From: Chalara sp. BL73
Taxonomy: Eukaryota > Ascomycota > Leotiomycetes > Helotiales
Direction: 5' to 3'
NCBI GenBank assembly: GCA_918026815.1
Contig: CAKJVC010000182.1
Location: forward strand, 248,001-312,000
DNA: 64,000 nt
The notes beneath the pieces were generated by a model, which saw only the letters and a list, made by a program, of their open reading frames with translations, had not been told where the DNA came from and did no database searches. Position numbers and translations under genes: made by a program. Positions 23,386 through 33,911 of the stretch are shown piece by piece (within the stretch, counting starts at the first letter, position 1; each line of letters starts with the position of its first letter).

Positions 23386-24626
23386 TTATTGGTGGTCTGT
23401 CTAGAGACTGGAGATGGCTGAGCAAATAATATGACGTCTATGATATAATGCATAATCCAATCTCCCAGAACACCTGTATCAGTCTTTCATATCCTCCATT
23501 ATGTATTAATGCGCTGTTGCCTTTCTTCCACCCTAATCTTTCGCCTTCGCGTATTACGCACAGGTATGGCTCCGTTGAATACCACACAAAATCATAAGCA
23601 ACGACTCTTAACCAACTAAGTCTTCTCATATACCTGACAGGAAGCATTAATCCCCTGAAACGATGCTCAATTTCACTTGCCTTGCACTTGTTCGACAACA
23701 ATAATAGATAAATATTTAATATAAAAAAACTCGCTTCTATCCAACATGGCAGGAGTAACCAGTAATATCGCTCTACGAATTCGAATCAGTTTTGAATTGG
23801 CGGCAACCGAGCTGACACCAGTCTCCCATGTCTGAGGGGGGATGAGAAGCATTAGCGATGAAGATCTGGGAGAAGATGATGAGAAGGCAGAGGGGGATTG
23901 CTAGGCAAGGTTTGATGTACAGTATGCGAAGGGTAACTCTGGCGTCTTTTGATAATTGTAGATTCTCGAGCTCGTCGCCTATAAGCCTTCGCCAAAGAGT
24001 GCTACTATAAACGTCTTTTCAATCACTATCGCCAAAGGTATGTTGGAGTGTACATTGTAAGGGATAGATGTAGCTTCGGGAACCCGAGAGCAAAGTATAA
24101 TGGGAATGCACCCATTATGATTGTAGTGTCGCAGGAGGCTCATTCGATCGACGATGCATCAACTAGGCTAGTAAACAAACTTAATCCAACCTGGAACCTC
24201 TATACCCGGGTATTGCCAAAGGCACTACCAAGGTAGATGCAGTAGCTCCCGTAATACGAAGCTTCCTTTATTCTGGGTTTTAACTTTGATGCATGTCGAC
24301 ACTAAACTTCAGCCACACTTTAGGCCAGGTTGCCATTCAAATCAGCGTCCAGTAATAATGGAGAAGGGCTCTGTTGCGAGGGTCATATCTGTCAGGAACA
24401 GACTCGGCTGTTAAGGGGTGAATCCGATGCCGAGGCGGATGCGAGATAATTATGGGTCTCGTATTCGCAAGTATTTGCTCGCTATTCGCATTCACAAAAA
24501 GCTTAACTTGTTGATACGTTTGCAGCTTCAAGAAGCGGGTAGTTAAACCTTGTCCTGCTCAAAATGGATATAAACTTTGGGTTTGCCACTTATTTAAGAG
24601 TGTTTCTTTAGAGAGACGCAGGAGAT
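23386..24626. other. 1.2 kb intergenic region, nothing identified
   Basis: Only short frames occur (23438-23701 minus, 24048-24236 plus), with no family signature. Sequence around 23690-23730 is AT-rich. The last ~100 bp precede the glycosyltransferase start. Confidence 0.5.
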
Positions 24627-27408
24627 ATGACTGACAGCAATGGATATTTTCGTGCGCGGAATGGAGGCATTCAAGAGGAAGAAGAGCTACCACCAACCTA
24701 CGAGACTGCTATAGCACAGGGTTTGCAGCAAAACGGAATCGAAGAATCTGGTGAATCTTGCTCAGAATCCCTTGGTTGAGGAAAGTGATTCTAATCTGGA
24801 GCAGATGGCAGAGTTAATATCGACTTGAATTCGCGACTCGCCAAGACCCTCTCGCGATTTGTTCCAGACTTCAAAGCTCCGGTTATTCCGGATGCAGCAG
24901 AGGCAGGGCCATCATTTGACAGACCCCCCCCAGAATATGTTTTGGCCAGCTCTGCGCCTCTCCAGAGACTCGAATCATGGACTCTCCCTCTCAACATCGT
25001 CATCCAAATTGTTGGAAGCCGTGGGGACGTGCAGCCGTTCATAGCATTGGGGGTAGAACTCCAGCAACATGGCCATCGAGTGCGGATAGCAACGCATAAC
25101 ACGTTTGAATCCTTTGTAACTTCCTCAAAGCTGGAGTTTTATCCTATCGGCGGCAATCCCGAGGAACTCATGGCATATATGGTCAAGAACCCTGGCTTGA
25201 TCCCTTCCATGAAATCCCTCCGTGCAGGAGATATTCAAAAGAAACGGACAATGGTCAGCGAGATCCTGGATGGGTGCTGGAGGTCATGCATTGAGCCAGA
25301 CTTAAGGACAGGAGCCCCTTTTGTTGCAGATGCAATCATCGCCAATCCGCCGAGTTTTGCACATATTCATTGTGCGCAGGCTCTAGGTATACCTTTGCAT
25401 CTTATGTTCACGATGCCATGGAGCAGCACGAGGATGTTCTCACATCCACTGGCGAGCCTGAAAAACTTAGGAAATGAGGGAGCCGCGAGTATTGAGAGAG
25501 CGAACTGGATTTCGTTTTCCGTTTTCGAGTGGATGACTTGGCAGGGGTAAGTGTTTGGCACATCTGAAAACTTGAGATGGGATAGTGACACTGATATTGG
25601 TAGACTTGGTGATCTGGTCAACCAGTTCCGGTCCACTCTCGACCTTGAACCGGTGCCATTTTCAGAAGGCCCGCTTCTTCTTGAGACATTGAAGGTTCCG
25701 TTTACGTATTGCTGGTCACCAGCGCTAGTTCCAAAACCTAGAGACTGGGGTTCTCATATCGGTCAGCAAGTTTGACGTGCTATTTATTCAATTTCTGATT
25801 GTTTTTAGATGTCTGTGGTTTCTTCTTCCGAGATGCGCCCGCCTATAATCCGCCCAAAGATCTAGAAGATTTCCTTCGCGCTGGACCGCCACCAATTTAC
25901 ATTGGCTTTGGAAGCATAGTAATCGAAGACCCTGAGAAGATGACACAAATGATCCTCAGTGCAGTAGAACTAACTAGGGTGAGAGTGATCATCTCAAGGG
26001 GTTGGAGTCAACTAGGGGGAAATCGTGTGAGTGATAATAGAGTATTTTACTTAGGTGACTGCCCGCATGAGTGGCTATTTCAGCATGTTGCGGCAGTCGT
26101 CCACCATGGAGGCGCTGGTACAACAGCCTGCGGGCTGAAATTAGCTCGACCAACTACCATCGTGCCATTTTTCGGGGAGTAAGTTTAGTTCTAAGATATT
26201 TTATTGACGACTACGTTTGCTAACAATATCAAAGCCAACCATTCTGGGGAGAGATGGTAGCGGCAGCAGGAGCTGGTCCAAAACCAGTACCTTGGAAGGA
26301 GTTGACGAACCAAGTTTTCGCGAGTGCATTCAACTACTGTCTTTCGCCAACAGCGAGACAAGCAGCACAATCGATATCTGAGAAAATGAGGCATGAATCA
26401 GGCGTACGGGCAGCGGTTGAATCATTCCATCGACACCTCCCCATGTCAAAGATGCAATGCTCCATTCTCAAAGATCAACCAGCCGTCTGGACTTATAAGA
26501 AGCACGGTCAAAAGGTGCTCTTGTCAAACCTTGCAGTTGAAGTATTGGACAATCATCTCAAAATTGACGCGAAGCGGCTTAAATTATACGAGCCGAATCC
26601 AATCTCCATCGAAAATGTGCGATGGGATCCCTTAACTAGCACTATGTCGTCCGTTTTAACCACCTACACAGGCATGATTGGCTCAGCAGCCGACATCGTG
26701 ATCAAACCCGTGAAAGCCTACCGTTCATCCTCAAAGCGCGACCTCGCAAGCGCGCAATCTCAGCCAGGATCCTCCGCCGCGTCTATCAGTTCAGCCAGTT
26801 TAAGCACCTCTCGAAGCGAAACCTCTCGAAGCGTGCAAAGCCTTCCGGAATCACAGTTCTCCAGCAGCAGCAAGCTCTCGACCAGTGGCGCAATGGCGCT
26901 CGGTGCAGCCCAGGGGGTAGGTGGCTTCTTCGGTTCGTTCTCCAAAGGCTTCCTTGTCGATATGCCGCTTGCCATGACTGAAGGTCTCCGCAACGCACCT
27001 AAGCTCTATGGAGGGACCGTACCGGACTATGGGAACGTCACGGACTGGAAATCTGGGCTGCTCGCTACGGGGAAAGGGCTTACGTACGGAATCGGATCGG
27101 GCATCTACGGTATCGTCGGAGAGCCGATTAAAGGCGTGAAGGAAGAAGGCGCGATTGGTGGGTTGAAAGGAGCCGGGAGAGGGTTGTTAGGTTTGGGAAC
27201 GAATATTGCAAGTGGTGTGATGGGGATGGCTGCATATCCCGGACTGGGAGTCTATAAGAGTATCCAGAAAGCCACCAAGACGGGGACGCGGAATCGGATC
27301 ATAGATGCTAGGAGGAGTGTAGGGAGGTGGAGGTGGGAGGGTTTGCATGATGATTCTTTGCCAGCGAGAGTTTTGAGGAGGTTCGAGGAGTTGCGGTTGA
27401 ATTCGTAG
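24627..27408 (+). CDS. sterol 3-beta-glucosyltransferase-like GT28 family protein
   Basis: Five exons are proposed: 24627..24750, 24805..25546, 25604..25761, 25809..26178 and 26235..27408; frame is preserved throughout, giving about 855 residues. The N-terminal GT domain begins LNIVIQIVGSRGDVQPFIAL (about residue 105-125). The UDP-sugar-binding region carries VHHGGAGTTACGLKLARPTT followed by VPFFGDQPFWGEMV, as in UGT51/Atg26-type enzymes. The ~300 C-terminal residues contain Ser-rich linkers and Gly-rich segments (GVGGFFGSFSKGFLVDMPLA). The PH and GRAM domains of Atg26 are absent, so this belongs to the shorter fungal class. Expected reaction: transfer of glucose from UDP-glucose to a sterol or other lipid at membranes; the acceptor is unproven. 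Confidence 0.88.
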
Positions 27409-28058
27409 AATGGAATTTCATGGGGGATTTTGGGAGGTTTTGACGAGCTTGGGTCAAATCAGAAGGACGGAGTTCATTAAGTAGGGAGGGAAGCAGGCAT
27501 GCACGGCTCAGATACCCAGGCTTCCCATTGCCAAGCATTGCTACCAGAAATACTGAAGTGGCAGCATTGTGCCACAGATGTCTCTGAGCTTCTGTACAGA
27601 GGTTCAACTATTAAAAGGCGGCTCTAAAAATAAATATCTTAACTTCTCCTTGAAAGTGTCATTTGACATCACGATCCTTGCCTTGTCAAGGCAGCAGTCA
27701 TCCAGTATGGAGGTTCAAATGTTTGGTTGTATAAGACCACTTGGCTGCAATTTGAAGATTTCTAAGCCAAGTTAACATCCAGGTTCAAACACTCTGAAAT
27801 CAGCAATCAAGCAATCAAACATAAGAAATATTCAATCACTTGATTCGCGAACGTACTATTTTGTTCAGTTAATTTCCACCCATATTTTTTTGGATCTGTA
27901 CATTATCTTATGGCATTGGACGCCCCACTTTATACTAATCCATTAACTTGATGGCGTCCCAGAAGATGGAGCCTAAATATAAAGTATCTTACCGTGCAAA
28001 TCCAGGTATTCGTGTCGTGCAGTAAATTCAGTATCATTGTCTCAGCGGCAGAGATATT
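27409..28058. other. intergenic between convergent genes, nothing identified
   Basis: This 650-bp gap between 3' ends of the glycosyltransferase gene and the PD-(D/E)XK-like gene shows only short frames. The 27830-28000 part is AT-rich. Confidence 0.5.
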
Positions 28059-30531
28059 TCAGCCTTTCAGCATATTCTCCTCACTGAAGTAATCTCTCCA
28101 GTCTTGAAGAGTTTTCTCATCATCTGCAGACCACGACGGTTTGTCCTGGACATTGTGCCCCCGCACGGCTAAAAATTTACGGGCACAGATCGTATCATGA
28201 AGCAAGGTCCGTAGCCTACCCTCGTTATCAAACTCACGGTCGACGAAAACGAAGAGGCAAAACCGAGGACATTCGTTTGGCCAGAAGTCTGGTTTTATGG
28301 CCATGATGGCTTCTATCTGGCCGAAGTTGTTCCCAACCTGTAGAGCCCTCGGAGGATTAAAATAAATCTGCTCGTTGGGTAATACTTGAAGAAGGCTATT
28401 GCTTTGATACTGACGTAACTGGACCATGTCTCCCCCAGGCGGCAAGTTAAACAAGCTGGATAATCGTGTAATTACGGAAATTGAAATCCCTCCTTCTAGT
28501 GGAGCACACCAATGGAACCGTTCTGCATCCTGGGAAAGATCTTGAGTTGGCTGCAAGACGAAACTTGTACACTGTAGTGCACATGCCACAGAATGCTTAC
28601 CAGACAGGCACCGCAGTTGTTGGAATGATTTCGTGATTTCGGCAACCGTGGTGAGCTGAAAGCCGCTCTCGCCAAAGTTTAATTCAACATTTGTGTAGAA
28701 CCGGTTTCCAAAAGTTTTCGCGGCTGCAGGCGACCAGAGAATACAGTACATTTCCCGTTTCAGTTGCCAATCGTTAGGCTGGCAGCTTGATCGAAAGAAG
28801 AACAAGGCTCGCACTCCTTCATCATAATTTTTTATGGACGACTCATAGGAGGATCTACCAGGCGCAGCTGTCCAACTTTTTTCTATCTGAGGTATATCGC
28901 CTCTTTTCAAAACAAATGCGGGTGGCGTTCCTTTTACAAGATCCAGAAGGTCTAATATCGTTGCTTGGGCGCTCTGATCATCTCCAAATGAGGAATTGAG
29001 ACCGGCGAAACCCTCTCCCGTGTCGGGAACTTCAAAGACCCGAAATGAGAACATGATGATGTCAGAGTGCCGAATGCTGCATTTAAGAGCCCAGGATTTA
29101 GAGAGGTCACGGCAGAGAGCCCACCGAAGGAAGGAATGAGAGCTAGCATCTTGGAGCCCGAGCTGATCATATTCCTCGGCTTCCTCTAATAGCTCATGTT
29201 CTGCCATTGCGCCTAAGTTTTCTTCTAGCATAGGAGTAAGGAATTCAGATTCGGGTGACTGTGAAGGTGACCTTGGACGCTCTGGTTGTGAAAGTATATT
29301 TCGATTCCCCAAGGCAGGAGATTGCTCATAGAAATTAGGAAGACTGGCCAGACAGCGGCGAATCTGAGGACGATACACATTGCGAGCCCATGTCCAGATA
29401 AAGTCAGCAATTTGGAGGAGCTGCAACGCACCATCTTCTGACTCTACTATCCCTAGCCAAAGGTGGAATATGCGCTGCATTCATTGCGTCAGAAAACAGT
29501 CCTTAAAGGCTTTGAGAGACATTCTTACCGACGTTCCCCCATCGTTAATCGCAGCATACAGCCGCCATTCGTCCCCTCGGTAGGCAAAAAACCACACAAG
29601 TGGATCAAGTTTACGCTCGCAGGTTACTCGCAAGTCTTCTTGAATTCTAAGAAACCGGCGGATGGGGAATGCAGTCTGCGCTTCGATGGCTCTGAATCCC
29701 GGAGCATTTATCTCACGTTTTGCTTCTAGGACGAGAAAGGGGTACAACATATCATCGTTTTTTATTGGCCGATGGACGAGAGTCATGAGGCACCCGTTAA
29801 CGACACTGCGGATCTTTGCTGTGCTGCTTAACCCAAAAACTCTATCGGGTTTCATAGGAATTCTGGAGCTGTCGAGGTCGTCTTCAGGATCATGAGATAC
29901 TTTATGCTCAATGGCTGATTGAAAAATGGCCTCTCCTTGTTCGTCATCACTGGCTGTAATTAGCTTGAATAATATTGCAAATACGGTAGGTCTTCTCACC
30001 CATCGTCGTCTACTCGTATTATAGATTGATTGGGGTAGAGACAAGTACATGGCCACCGTTGGTCGTATTTTAACTCCAGTGCTTCCTTCTCTCTCCTGTA
30101 GAAGGGATATGCTTTGTATTCCACCTCCCGCACCTCATATCCACAGTTATAACTAACATAAAATCAGCTTGGAAATGGTATGCAATAAATGACAAAACTA
30201 ACCATACGGCCTCCTGATCGAATACCTCAGCAATAATTTTCTCTGCGCTATCCCGCCAGGTGTCCTCGAGGGAACCGATATTTCTCCTAAACTTAGCCGT
30301 TTTACTAACTATTGCCTTTACCCGACTCGTTTGTCTGTGGATAGTTTTCTGCTCTATGTCGGTCCGTTTTATATATTCTTCATATCGAATAGCCCATATC
30401 GTTCGTATTACTTGAAAAAGAGGGGCGTATCGATCAGGCCATTTCCTTGGTGGAACCGGTCCCTCAAATTGAATATCATGGTGTTCAAGGTGTTGCATCA
30501 GTTTCTCTGGAGCAAGTTTCTTAGAAGGCAT
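28059..30531 (-). CDS. large hypothetical protein with a PD-(D/E)XK nuclease-like core
   Basis: Four exons are proposed: 30531..30203, 30152..30000, 29949..29529 and 29474..28059, giving about 772 residues. Joins are VC-YNCGYEV, DDG-DDEQGEAIFQ and GGTS-RIFHLWLG. I do not recognise a named family. Around residues 195-233 the pattern KPDRVFGL ... LYPFLVLEAKREI ... GFRAIEAQTAFPIRRFL has the D..ExK arrangement of restriction-endonuclease-like folds seen in expanded Helotiales protein families. The remaining 500 residues show no motif I know. Exon 2 has a Cys-Thr-Cys and an Asp-rich end. Activity is untested and the assignment rests on pattern only. Codon use resembles neighbouring genes. Confidence 0.6.
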
Positions 30532-31000
30532 GGCGCATCAGCTCTCGCCTATCTAGTTAGCTGACCAACTATGATGTTGGATCGGAAAAAGGCACTACAG
30601 GCAAAGAGAGAACAAAATGAAAAGGAATACTTGGCTATTGAAGGCTCAGATTCGGCAGGTGCATGAGACAACTGCCAAGTGTTGGTTTTTGTGGCTCATC
30701 ACCAGCCAGGGGCTTTTCCAATATTTTCTCATTGTTTCAGCTGTGCCATAGTACCTTTCTTAGTCGACTATTTTCCACCAGTTTTATCAAGAGCGCTAAT
30801 GCACATGATATGAGGCAGTGCTTGAAACCACGCTACTAATGCGAATGACCCGGTATTATGGTCCATTAAAATCACCATGCTTGGGTGGGTAATTCTTTCT
30901 CCACATGGGGAAGCAAGTCGACGCATTGACTAAATTAGAATATCTTCAGCTGGTCCTGCGATTATGATAGTCTGTCTAGTTGAAGCTCTAACTACTACAA
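30532..31000. other. intergenic, nothing identified
   Basis: This is about 470 bp between two minus-strand unknown genes. It has no frame of interest and should contain the promoter of the PD-(D/E)XK-like gene. Confidence 0.5.
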
Positions 31001-33024
31001 TTATTGGGTTACAACCAGAGCGTGAGCTACAAGGTCACCATTGCCCAGTCCTTTTTCGTCACCTGAAGTGAAGTTACAGTAATCCACAAATTGCCTCTCG
31101 TAGCTATATGTGCGAAGTCCTGGTACAAGGGTTAACAACACTTTCTTAGCCTTTTCCTTGGTGTTGCTACTGTTTGTATGCCCTCCCATTGCTTCCTCTG
31201 CCATAAAATCACTGTCAAAAACCGCATTACGAGATGGCCAAATCAATTCAAATATATAGTCTGTTGTGGCTCCACGTGTCTTGATCTTGAGAGCGGAGCG
31301 GAAGATACCCTCAAGTTCCGCCACGAAATTTTTCTCCTTATTTGAATGCCTTCCCTTCACCAAAGGGGCTAATGCCTCCCAAAGACGTTTTGCATATTTC
31401 TTTGCTGTACTTGCGATGAATATAGTTTTGAAATTATCGCTTTTAACAACAAATTGATGTGCCATAGAATCCACAGCTCTCAAGATGTCGTCGTTACCTG
31501 GGGCACGTTAGCCACCATTTCCTTTATATCTACGCAACTAGGAGACGGAATTGATTGAAGTTGCTTACAGAGTGTACTCAGAGATCGTCTATATCCGTCT
31601 AAGAGCGGTGTGTTCATCATCGCGACACATTGGTAACTTTCCTTAAAGATCCATTCACAGATGGCAGCCCCGATCAGTGACCGCACCCATACTTCCAATG
31701 AAAGGGACACGTCGTCTGGCTTCAACGACTGTGAGGTATTGCTAAGAATTCTGGATATCAAAGCTGTCAAGTCTCCTGAGGCAGCAGCTTTGATATCATC
31801 TGCAGAGTATAGAATATCTTCCAACATTGGCAGATCCATAATATTTTTCACCATGTCCTTATGGGTAGACTTAATTTTTTTGCGATTTGGTAGAGACTTT
31901 CTTTCATTGCCTTTTATTGGTAGGCCTTTGGCGAATGCTTGGTCCTTCAACCGTTGCTTAAGATCAGAAATTGTATTGTTCCGCTCTTCGACGATATTGG
32001 TTATGCTGTTTGCTTGTATGCCGTGCCAAAACCGCTCATTCTCGACCGCATGTCTATCCCTTTTCTCCCATTTTGACAGCTCCTTGCGAAAGTATTCGTT
32101 GTCATGGAATAAGTCTAGAAGCGTCTCATTGCCTTGGGCAAAGATTTGCGTATGGAAAACAGGCATTGGTGGACTAATATTCTCATAGTTGGATGCAGGA
32201 GATCCTTTATGATTGTCGGCGTAGAGGAGTGACTGCACTGCATTTCCCAGAGGTTGAGATCCATCCAAAGTAGTACCTCTGCACTCTTCTTTCTCGGGCG
32301 AAGTCAAGAGAGAAGGGACATCATGTAAACTGGGCTCAGAAGGCGTCGGAGTTGAACGCGTTCTTATTTTCGGAATTTGCACTTCTATTGAGTGGTGGAC
32401 TATAGGAGTAACTTCCTTAAAAAGCTTCTAGAAAGTAAAGATATTATTAGTCATCAGAGCCCAGAATCTCTAAAGAATCTTCTCAATTTCACATACCTTG
32501 CTTAACGGAACAAGCTCTTGCTTGATCCGCTTCGAAGCTGGAGATTGTGGCGACTGACTACCACGCTTTCGACTATTCTTGGTCGGTGTGCGCTCACTAG
32601 AAGCCAGTTGTACGGCTGTCGCGCTGCCCGGATCTGCAATCAAATTTCTCGACACACTTCTTGTCTTCCGGGGCGTTCCCACATCCCCGAGTCTCTGAAT
32701 TTGGTCGATGTTCCTTACTTGGTCTTTAATTTGATCCTTGAGCCTAGGTGGAAGTGTTCCCAAGCTGCGACTCCCCTGACGGTAGATATCCATATACGTA
32801 GCGTTTGGACCTGGGGTTTTATTGTAGTTCCTCCATAATTTCTTTAGTCTACGATTAATCGCATCTTGAGTGCGCTCTGGCAGTGCAGTTTCAAGTCTCC
32901 GAAGAATGTCTTGAGTAGTGCCATATTCGCGGTTTTCCTTGCGAACCTTTTCAATGACGAAGTCTAAATTCGCTAGAAGCTGGTTTTCATCCGTTTCACT
33001 CCAGGAGATCATCTTGCGGCCCAT
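31001..33024 (-). CDS. hypothetical protein with N-terminal SANT/Myb-like region
   Basis: Three exons are proposed: 33024..32497, 32427..31569 and 31497..31001, giving about 627 residues; joins LSK-KLFKEVTP and LSTLC-NDDILRAVDSM keep frame with GTATGT and GTAAGC donors. The start MGRKMISWSETDENQLLANL, followed by a helix-rich segment with RTQDAINRRLKKLWRNY, resembles the SANT/Myb-like regions of fungal nuclear proteins. A basic segment (SKRIKQE) could be a nuclear signal. The rest contains a charged, coiled stretch (about residues 255-300) and no named domain. It lies head-to-tail after the PD-(D/E)XK-like gene on the same strand and may be a lineage-specific nuclear regulator, but function is unknown. 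Confidence 0.6.
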
Positions 33025-33911
33025 GGTGAGCGAACCTGTCACCAGATTGATATTGTTGTGACGTGCTGCAACAGATTCTTATACTATCTTGTGCTAGGGG
33101 AAAGTGAAAAGTGTAGAAGAATATTTTGAGAGAGCTCCTAATGTCGTGGAGAGCATAGAGTAAATGGGGCGAATAGTTGAGGATAGTCAAAGTTGCGAAT
33201 CAATGAAAGATGGCAAGGGGTCTCGGACGGAGGCTGCGGGGCATGGTCTCCTTGTCCAAAGCTGAAGAGTGCAGTCCCACTCTACAGCTGATGACATTCT
33301 CAAACAATATGAACTTCTGAAAAGGGATCATCTCCAAGGGTAGCTGTTGGTTTTCAAGAAATTGGTTGGGTGAGAGTGCACGGGAGAATTTGCGCAGCTA
33401 AATCTACTCCGTAATATGTTTGCGCTGGGGGCGGAAGTGCGTAATGTGTGTGGCACACCTCTGTATTGTAGGGAGCCCAGAACAGAATGGTGAAGCAGAA
33501 TGCAAACGCCATACCGTACACAACAAACTCTAAACAGCCAGTGCTGGCAGCGGTACTGTACAAGTGTCGCTTTTTGCCAGTTCAGGAGGGCGTCATGAGT
33601 AATTAGCGAAAAGGAACCCGTTGTGCTGTAACCGTTGCAACCAACCGGAAGCCTCCCCCCCGGTCGCTTAATGCTTCACTTTTTTTCCCTCAAGAAATCA
33701 GGCATACCCGACATTACTTTGACCGGCCCTGCGCCTTGTGTGACAGGCTGTGCGAACACATGTGGATCTGGGATAGCTCCATGTATTTTCGAGTTAGAGA
33801 ATAGTCGATACTCTGAACCTTCCTTGCGCCTACTATTGTGAAATCCATAGCATTCTTGAATTCATAGTCTATCACTGGTTGATATCAATATACTATTCGT
33901 CTTGGAGACTA
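33025..33911. other. divergent intergenic region, no gene seen
   Basis: This separates the SANT-like gene (minus) from the HSP70-like gene (plus). Short frames exist at 33354-33563 minus and 33635-33841 plus, without signatures. It should contain both promoters. Confidence 0.5.

Noticed and set aside
22908..23453. 181-codon minus-strand frame at the 3' end of the Scm3 gene
   Set aside because: It overlaps the intact Scm3 second exon on the other strand and has no family features.
31661..32188. 175-codon plus-strand frame
   Set aside because: Antisense to exon 2 of the SANT-like gene, whose splice joins and frame are consistent.
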